A stretch of 64,000 nucleotides of DNA from Rhizophagus irregularis (Eukaryota > Glomeromycota > Glomeromycetes > Glomerales > Glomeraceae). The translations under genes were made by a program, and so were the position numbers. How positions within the stretch are numbered: position 1 is the first letter of the stretch; every line of letters starts with the position of its first letter. This document shows, in pieces, positions 58,276 to 64,000 of this stretch. The DNA lies in the NCBI RefSeq assembly GCF_026210795.1, contig NC_089449.1:2480001-2544000 (forward strand). Reading direction: 5' to 3'. Under the pieces are notes generated by a model that had not been told where the DNA came from, did no database searches, and worked only from the letters and a program-made list of their open reading frames with translations.

Positions 58276-59579
58276 AATAGTGAGTGGTTGTGATGAAAGT
58301 CGAGCGGTGATTGATTGTGAATGATGTAAAGATGTGAAGATGTGAGACAATTAAAATAGAGGTTAATATATTTGATGGGTCAGTGATTTAATTAATTTTT
58401 TTTACAGTGAACAATAGTGACGACATAGGGAATGTCATTTAATATATAGTTTAGGTTCTTTTTTATTGATTTATAAAAAAAAAAATTTTTTTTTTTATAT
58501 TTTTTTTTTTTTATGCTTTAAATAAATTTACGAAATTTTCTAATGAAATTTTATCTTGTTAAAAATTATTAAATTATGATCTTAACCTTCCACAAAAATC
58601 TTGGCGCGGATTTTTATTAGCGTTAACGTTAAAAGATTATTTTATTATCAGATACTGTATGTGAATATTAATTTTTACATAATTTATTATTAAACATTTT
58701 ACTTTTTAAGCCAAATGATATTAAGTACCATGAAATTATTCTTTTGTTCCTTGAAATCATCTTTTTCAATAAGCGAAACCAAGTGAGGTAAAATCATGAA
58801 ACAAAATCAGATGATTTGAAATTTCCTTTTGTAAAGGTGGGGAGGAGAACTGGAGAACCTATAAATTGATGCATAAAAGATTTAACTACTATTATCATAT
58901 AAATATAGAAATTTCGTACGGAATGATTTTCCTTAAAAAACATTCTTTATTATTAATAAATAATGTAAGAGGTGTATAACTTATTTCTTCCTGTGGAAGC
59001 ATATGGAAGCATATCTCATGATATAATTTTACACATCAGCTGTTTGATTTTCAGCAACTGATGATCGCATATCGCATTTTATGTTTACCTATTACGATTT
59101 AGCAGAATTACATGGAAGATTGTGATATAACATATAAGATTATAAGACTTATGATCAAATAGAATTTTTGTGGATTTTTGTTGTGATTAAAAAAAAATCA
59201 TAAGTTTTGTGATTTTTGTGATTTTTGTGAAATTTTGTGAATACAAAAATCGTCGTCCCTAGCGGAAATTAAATACGAATATTCCGGGATGATCAGTGCA
59301 TAGTGCATATTTGGACATAGGAACACGCCATACTCAAAAATGTCAAATATACAATGAATTTTTCGCGTAATCTGTAACACAAAAAATAAAGGGAAACAAT
59401 CAATTTTAAAAAATGATTATATGGTGAAGCAATCTTGCAGAAAGTTTAATAATGGAGTTTTGCTTTGTTTTCTTTTTTTTATTATATAATAGTATTATAA
59501 TATAATATTTAAAGTTGTTTATAATAATATAATTATATAAATTATAAGCATATTTATTACTATGTAAGTCTAAATTGAT
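58276..59579. other. Intergenic 3' of F-box/LRR gene
   Basis: Long poly-A/T tracts at 58,470-58,515 and a short (TTTTTGTGA)n patch near 59,208-59,240. No gene is supported. Confidence 0.45.
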
Positions 59580-60451
59580 CTATTTGTATATTGTTAATAG
59601 AGTACCTGTAAAAGGTGGGGAAATACGAATTGGACTGTTCCTTGGATTATTTTTTTGTTTTGTTTTTTTACGTTGGTCAAAATATTTTTTTTTAGAATCA
59701 AGCGAACGCTTTTTATCATCTAACCAACATTGTTTATTTTCTTCTAGTAAATTACAATATTGAGGATAAGTAATATCTAATTGTTTTTTCCAATAATAAT
59801 ATTCACAGTTGAAATAACTATACGGCAAGATATCAATGAATTCACGTGGAAATTTTTTCATGTATAATTTATCTTGTCTAAAAATTTGTCTTTTTATTAG
59901 AAAATAAAAATTAAAGATATAAATATTAAAAAGAAAAGAAAAAATACATACGTTATACAATTTTTTATTAAACATTTTTCGCAGCATCTAACTTCCAATC
60001 CCCAATAAATGTTACATTCTGTTTTTCGTTTACAAATTTGACAACCTCGTTCTATAATTAATAATTCAACATATTTTTTTTCAATCATTCCTTCAGGAGG
60101 AGGCATAGTTTCTTTTGGCATAAATTTTAGACGTGATTCCTTCCATATTTGTTGAGTGGTCGAAGAATTTGAAGTACATAAATATTCATGAAACTTAAAA
60201 CATACTTGAGAAAGTGAGCATAAATCATTTGGTGGTAAAAAGGAACATATTATAATAAATATTTCAGGAGGAAGGCTAATAATCAAAGATTGTACTTTAG
60301 AGATATTTTTTATATTATTTTCAGTTTTTATTTTAGTAGTAAGAGTATTAAAGAAGTTTAAAGAAAAATTAAAGAAATTAAAAAATTCAATATCAGGAGA
60401 TAAGTTTGTAATTAATAAATGCACCGCGAGCATATTTTGTTCAGATTCCAT
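59580..60451 (-). CDS. Small F-box protein, C-terminally truncated
   Basis: Exon 1 is 60451-59952, the intron is 59878-59951 (74 bp, GTATGT..TTTTTAG), and exon 2 is 59877-59580. The F-box reads L-P-P-E-I-F-I-I-I-C-S-F-L with L-S-Q-V-C. The P-P-P-E-G-M motif follows, and the Cys cluster C-x2-C-x5-C-x9-C-C-x2-C is intact. An unusual Phe/Asn-rich extension of about 55 residues precedes the F-box. Exon 2 keeps Y-Y-W-K-K-Q-L-D-I but ends about 100-140 residues early, losing the H-I-Q-R-L-E helix and the K-G-K-N-F end. Either truncation by a stop or a missed further intron (ACAG/GTACTC near 59,605). Confidence 0.75.
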
Positions 60452-61266
60452 ATTGATTGTATTTAATCGAAAGATTTAAAAATTCCAAAGGTATCGCCTT
60501 TCAAACTTCATCATATTTATAATGTTTCATGTACAGCGGAATGAGCGTAGCTACGTTCTAATATGAGGATCAGCAGTTGCTGCGGCTGCGCCAAAAGGAG
60601 TAAATTACAAAGACAATGTAATACAATTATATAATATAAATACTAATAAAGATTTCTTTTGGATTTACAACGCTTGTTTTGTGATTATTTGCATGTATGG
60701 TATTTTGAATATCATATACTAATTTTATAATAGCATTAAAAAGCTACTTTCATTCCATTGTGGATGGATACAGCCACTCTGTGTATCCAAATATTTTGTT
60801 AGTATATAGTTCTCCTTTTTTTTTGTTAGTATATCACACACATATCGAACCTTTCGATTTTAAAACAATGTAATTATTTAATCAACTTACTAATATTAGT
60901 AGTTTTTCATTGCAAAATTTGAAACAAAGAAGGTGCGCAAAGCCGCAAGCATATGTTAAAGGAATAATCGATAAAGGATTTGGCGTTGTCTGAGGCAACC
61001 AATCAAATGTCAATTTGGATTTGCATGTAGTACAAATAACTAGATAGTCATTAATAATGACGGATTTATCAATCTTAATATTAATTTTTAATATAAACAT
61101 GTTTATAAATTAAACAGTACTTTTCTAATAAGATTGATTCTAACCAATTTAACCATGTTTCCATGTATTTTGAACATTGTAAATTCTAATCGTAAAAATT
61201 GAAAGTTGATATACAATTAAATATGGTTAAATGTTTCGGCAAAACCTTCCCGTTTAAGTGTAACTT
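60452..61266. other. Intergenic, nothing firm
   Basis: Contains a GC-richer patch at 60,525-60,600 (AGCGTAGCTACG palindrome, CTGCGGCTGCG). A short minus-strand frame at 60,882-61,100 has C-T-T-C-K-S-K and may be a chance or decayed fragment. Confidence 0.35.
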
Positions 61267-61470
61267 AAAGAATACCCCCGTAAAATTACCTTATTAAATT
61301 ATCTGTATACTTGAATCAATTACCTAAAATGATTTGAAAGGTATCTAATATTTCCGGGGATATAGACATATTTGGCAATTTAATATTCTAGGTGCATTAC
61401 CATTTTGTAATAAAAATTATTATTTATATTGGCGTTGTGTTCACGACGATCTTACCAACAGTTATAGTAA
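61267..61470 (-). pseudogene. BTB-BACK-TLDc exon-junction relic
   Basis: Minus strand: a segment reading I-K-L-P-N-M-S-I-S-P-E-I-L-D-T-F-Q-I-I-L followed by a GTAATT donor-like site matches the end of BTB exon 1 in the intact genes (L-P-x-I-x-P-x-x-F-x-V-I-L). About 60 bp on, TTTACGGGGGTATTCTTT matches the start of their exon 2 (Y-G-G-I-L). Stops precede it and the rest is gone. Confidence 0.5.
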
Positions 61471-61598
61471 TTTATGTCTTCCATCTTCTCATAACTTAAC
61501 TTATCAAGAAACTTGTAATACTAAACGTATTGCACATCACTGATATTAACAGTTTCTGTTTACGTGAAACAAGTTAAAACAATAAATATAAAATAACT

Positions 61599-62639
61599 AT
61601 GAAAAATAAAAAATACATTATCTATTTTTTTCTTTTTCTTGGAAAAATTAAGATGGTACTGGAGATGATTAGATTTGTTTCTCTTGCAATTTTAATCTTT
61701 CTTGATTTTATAATATTTTTGATGCCTACATATATATTAAGTCTAATAATAAATTTTTTAATAATATTGATTTGGTATTTTCCTTCACTATATCAATTAT
61801 ATTCGTTCATTTTCACGACTAAAGAATATGATTCGAAAATGAGAATTTATTTGTTATTAATTTCTCTTATAATAATTGTTTTATATATTCCATTCTTTAC
61901 AATATATTCAATTGGATATGCCATATTTTTTTCATTGATTAACCCATTAATAACAATCATACAAAGACCCGGATATCCACTTTATTCACTTTCTCCAACA
62001 GCTGCAATAATACACTTAATTTATAAATATATATATAATCATTCTATTGAAGAATTTTTACTAGATTTTTTAATATTGGAAAAAATCAAAGAAGTTAAGC
62101 AACATTGTCATTTCCATCCTCTCAAATTCCCGGAAATAATAAAACAATTCAAATCAATATTTATTATATTAGATTTTTTTATAATCTTTTTAATTCTTAT
62201 TATAATAATTATACCAGACTTAATAATATCAACTACAATTTTAGTAATTTTTTATTCTCTAATGCTATCTTATGATCTATCATTAAAATTATTAATAAAT
62301 AATTATAAGTTTTCTTCATCCTACATAAAATTTTGGTATCTTTTATTATTAATATTTGTTCCATTTAGTTATATAACTTTATTTATTATATTACTTATTG
62401 TTTATAATTTATATGGAATTTGTTGGTATTTTAAGGTAATAGCTAGAATATTTAGTAAAGCAATTGAAATATATTATAAAAATGACAACAATGGATTTTA
62501 TGATGTTATAGACTTTTTTTGGGCAATTATTATTGAACCATTCCTAAGTAATGGTAATGAAGTGTATATTTATGTATGTTTTAGAATTAATTTAAATTAT
62601 AGCCAAGATATGTTAAATGTATTTTACAAATTATGTTAA
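61599..62639 (+). CDS. Orphan multipass membrane protein
   Basis: Single-exon frame of 346 residues; the ATG at 61653 (M19) aligns better with the start of the paralogue at 47.9 kb. It is largely hydrophobic (about seven to nine possible helices). It carries the family loop R-P-G-Y-P-L-Y-S-L-S-P-T-A-A-I-I and, near the end, Y-K-N-D-N-N-G-F-Y-D followed by V-Y-I-Y-V-C-F-R-I. Overall similarity to the 47.9-kb protein outside these motifs is modest, so the duplication is old. No known fold or transporter signature. Confidence 0.75.
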   Translation: MKNKKYIIYFFLFLGKIKMVLEMIRFVSLAILIFLDFIIFLMPTYILSLIINFLIILIWYFPSLYQLYSFIFTTKEYDSKMRIYLLLISLIIIVLYIPFFTIYSIGYAIFFSLINPLITIIQRPGYPLYSLSPTAAIIHLIYKYIYNHSIEEFLLDFLILEKIKEVKQHCHFHPLKFPEIIKQFKSIFIILDFFIIFLILIIIIIPDLIISTTILVIFYSLMLSYDLSLKLLINNYKFSSSYIKFWYLLLLIFVPFSYITLFIILLIVYNLYGICWYFKVIARIFSKAIEIYYKNDNNGFYDVIDFFWAIIIEPFLSNGNEVYIYVCFRINLNYSQDMLNVFYKLC

Positions 62640-62655
62640 ATAAATATTTCTCAAA

Positions 62656-62685
62656 AAATAAAATAAAATAAAATAAAATAAAATA
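62656..62685. repeat. (AAAAT)n microsatellite
   Basis: Five to six copies of AAAAT directly after the membrane-protein gene. Confidence 0.8.
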
Positions 62686-62801
62686 TATAACAGTTTATTT
62701 TTTTAATAAAAATTAAAAATATTTTAACTTAAAAAAAAAATATAAACATATAAAAGTACTTGAATACATAATATTAAAAACCTCTGTTAAAAATTGTGTA
62801 T

Positions 62802-63998
62802 CTAACCATATCTATAAGCAAATTTATTTTTAAAATTTTTTCCTCTCACTTTCATGTTATATTTATTAAGCTTATTATTTCGTTTCTTTTTATTTTTATT
62901 CTTTTTAGTTTTAATAAAATTATTTATTTTTTGTTCATTAGAATTTTCAAGGTAATTATTTGCTGAATTTACATCAAAAGTTGATTGATATGATTCATTT
63001 TCAAGTCTTTTAATATGAAGTTGAATTAAATGAGGTACATCATTATTGTTAACTTTTTCAACTTTTTCAATTTTTTCAACTTCTTTAACTTCTTTAGTCG
63101 CACTTTGCACAAAAAATCTGGACAGAGGTGGAGAAGGTGGAGGTGGAGCTGATAGAGAACGTCGTGAATAAAATGAATATAAAAAACTAAAATCATCTTC
63201 TATGGTATCACAGTATGTATGTGGAGATAAAAAATGATATTTCGTTTTTTCTTTTTCTTCGGATTTGCGTAATTCACGTCGTCTAATGTAATTAATTATA
63301 GAATCAAATACTTGCTTTTTACCATCCAACCAAATTTTTTTCTCCTTTCTCAATAAACCATAGTATTGAGAATATGCAAGATCTACTTGTTCTTTCCAAT
63401 AATATTTTTTACAAAAGAAATATCCAGTATGAGTGCATGGCATAATATTAACAAATTCTAACGGACATTTAATTTTGATAATCAAATCAAACCGACTAAT
63501 TTATTATAAATTTTAATTTTTATAAGAGTTATTAGTTTAAAAAGCTTATAAAATTATGGATTTAAATATTATTATTTAAAAGAAATAAAAAATATACCTT
63601 ATGGCGTTTTTGTAAAAACACTTTTTACAACACCTAATTGTAAATTCCCAATAAATTTTGCATTCTTTAGTTTGTTTACAAATTTGACAACCTCGTTCCG
63701 CCATTAATAATACTGCATATTTTTCTTCACTCATGCCTTCTGGTGGAGGCATATCTTCTTTTGGCATAAATTCTAAACGAGATTTCTTCCATATTTGTTG
63801 AGTAGCAAAAGAATTTGGAGCACATAAATATCCGCGAAATTTACGACACACTTGAGAAAATGTGAATAAATCAACTGGTGGTAAATAAGAGCAAATTTCA
63901 ATAAAGAGTTCAAGTGGAATAATTGTAATTGGTGAGTGTACTGCGGGAATATCCTGCATTGTGTTGGTCAAACTCATTCTAGACTCTAGAGTCTTCAT
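62802..63998 (-). CDS. Small F-box protein with conserved Cys cluster
   Basis: Exon 1 is 63998-63598, the intron is 63496-63597 (102 bp, GTATAT..TTAG), and exon 2 is 63495-62802. The frame joins I-R to S-R-F-D-L. The F-box (I-P-L-E-L-F-I-E-I-C-S-Y-L, F-S-Q-V-C-R-K-F) and P-P-P-E-G-M-S-E-E-K-Y are present, with the Cys cluster after A-E-R-G. Exon 2 has Y-Y-W-K-E-Q-V-D-L-A-Y-S-Q-Y, a Pro-rich P-P-P-P-S-P-P-L-S, a Lys/Glu/Val repeat (E-V-E-K-I-E-K-V), the H-I-K-R-L-E helix, a Lys/Asn-rich stretch and the K-G-K-N-F-K-N-K end. The start ATG lies 2 bases from the window edge; an earlier start outside cannot be excluded. Confidence 0.85.
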
Positions 63999-64000
63999 TC

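Noticed and set aside
1-64000. CRISPR arrays, bacterial operons, riboswitches, prophage
   Set aside because: No evenly spaced identical repeats, Shine-Dalgarno-led gene runs or such motifs; splice structure shows a eukaryotic nuclear sequence.

Overview
The window looks like nuclear DNA of an arbuscular mycorrhizal fungus (Glomeromycotina), most likely Rhizophagus irregularis or a close relative. This is an inference from gene content and style; no rRNA or other marker gene is present. The evidence is the very AT-rich sequence, short GT..AG introns (about 60-100 bp), dense decayed transposons, and several lineage-expanded families in many copies: Cys-rich protein kinases, BTB-BACK-TLDc proteins, F-box proteins and multipass orphan membrane proteins.

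Layout. 1-5.3 kb: a minus-strand kinase with three tandem Cys-rich N-terminal modules and two frame breaks. 5.3-11.5 kb: gene-poor, with a Tc1-type relic, a BTB relic, a MULE-like long-TIR element and a hAT-like element with GC-rich ends. 11.5-14.2 kb: a plus-strand kinase paralogue with three independent lesions. 14.8-15.6 kb: a Tc1/mariner-like MITE. 16.9-18.4 kb: a BTB-BACK-TLDc gene (minus). 19.9-20.9 kb: an F-box gene (minus). 22.5-29.7 kb: a graveyard holding a PPR gene relic, a tandem duplication, a LINE-type RNase H relic and a FAR1/MULE transposase relic. 30.4-32 kb: a second BTB-BACK-TLDc gene (plus). 35-36 kb: a second F-box gene. 37.7-38.3 kb: a small secreted protein. 39.2-39.9 kb: a MULE-like MITE with a perfect 10-bp target-site duplication. 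41.8-42.8 kb: a run of micro-exon-like units. 43.6-45.5 kb: a segmental duplicate of 35.6-37.3 kb carrying a truncated F-box copy and a fold-back MITE. 47.9-48.9 kb and 61.7-62.6 kb: two members of an orphan membrane-protein family. 50.4-53.7 kb: a nine-exon ABCF ATPase, the one clear housekeeping gene. 54.6-55.3 kb: an unrecognised gene. 56.5-58.3 kb: a large single-exon F-box/LRR-like protein. 59.6-60.5 and 62.8-64.0 kb: two more small F-box genes, the first truncated.

There is no operon logic. The expanded families suggest ubiquitin-ligase adaptors (F-box with Skp1/Cullin-1, BTB with Cullin-3) and kinases, interspersed by duplication and transposition. Three of the four families show birth-and-death in this one window: intact copies beside truncated, frameshifted or single-exon relics. 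The kinase and small F-box genes also share odd conserved Cys motifs with no function I can name.
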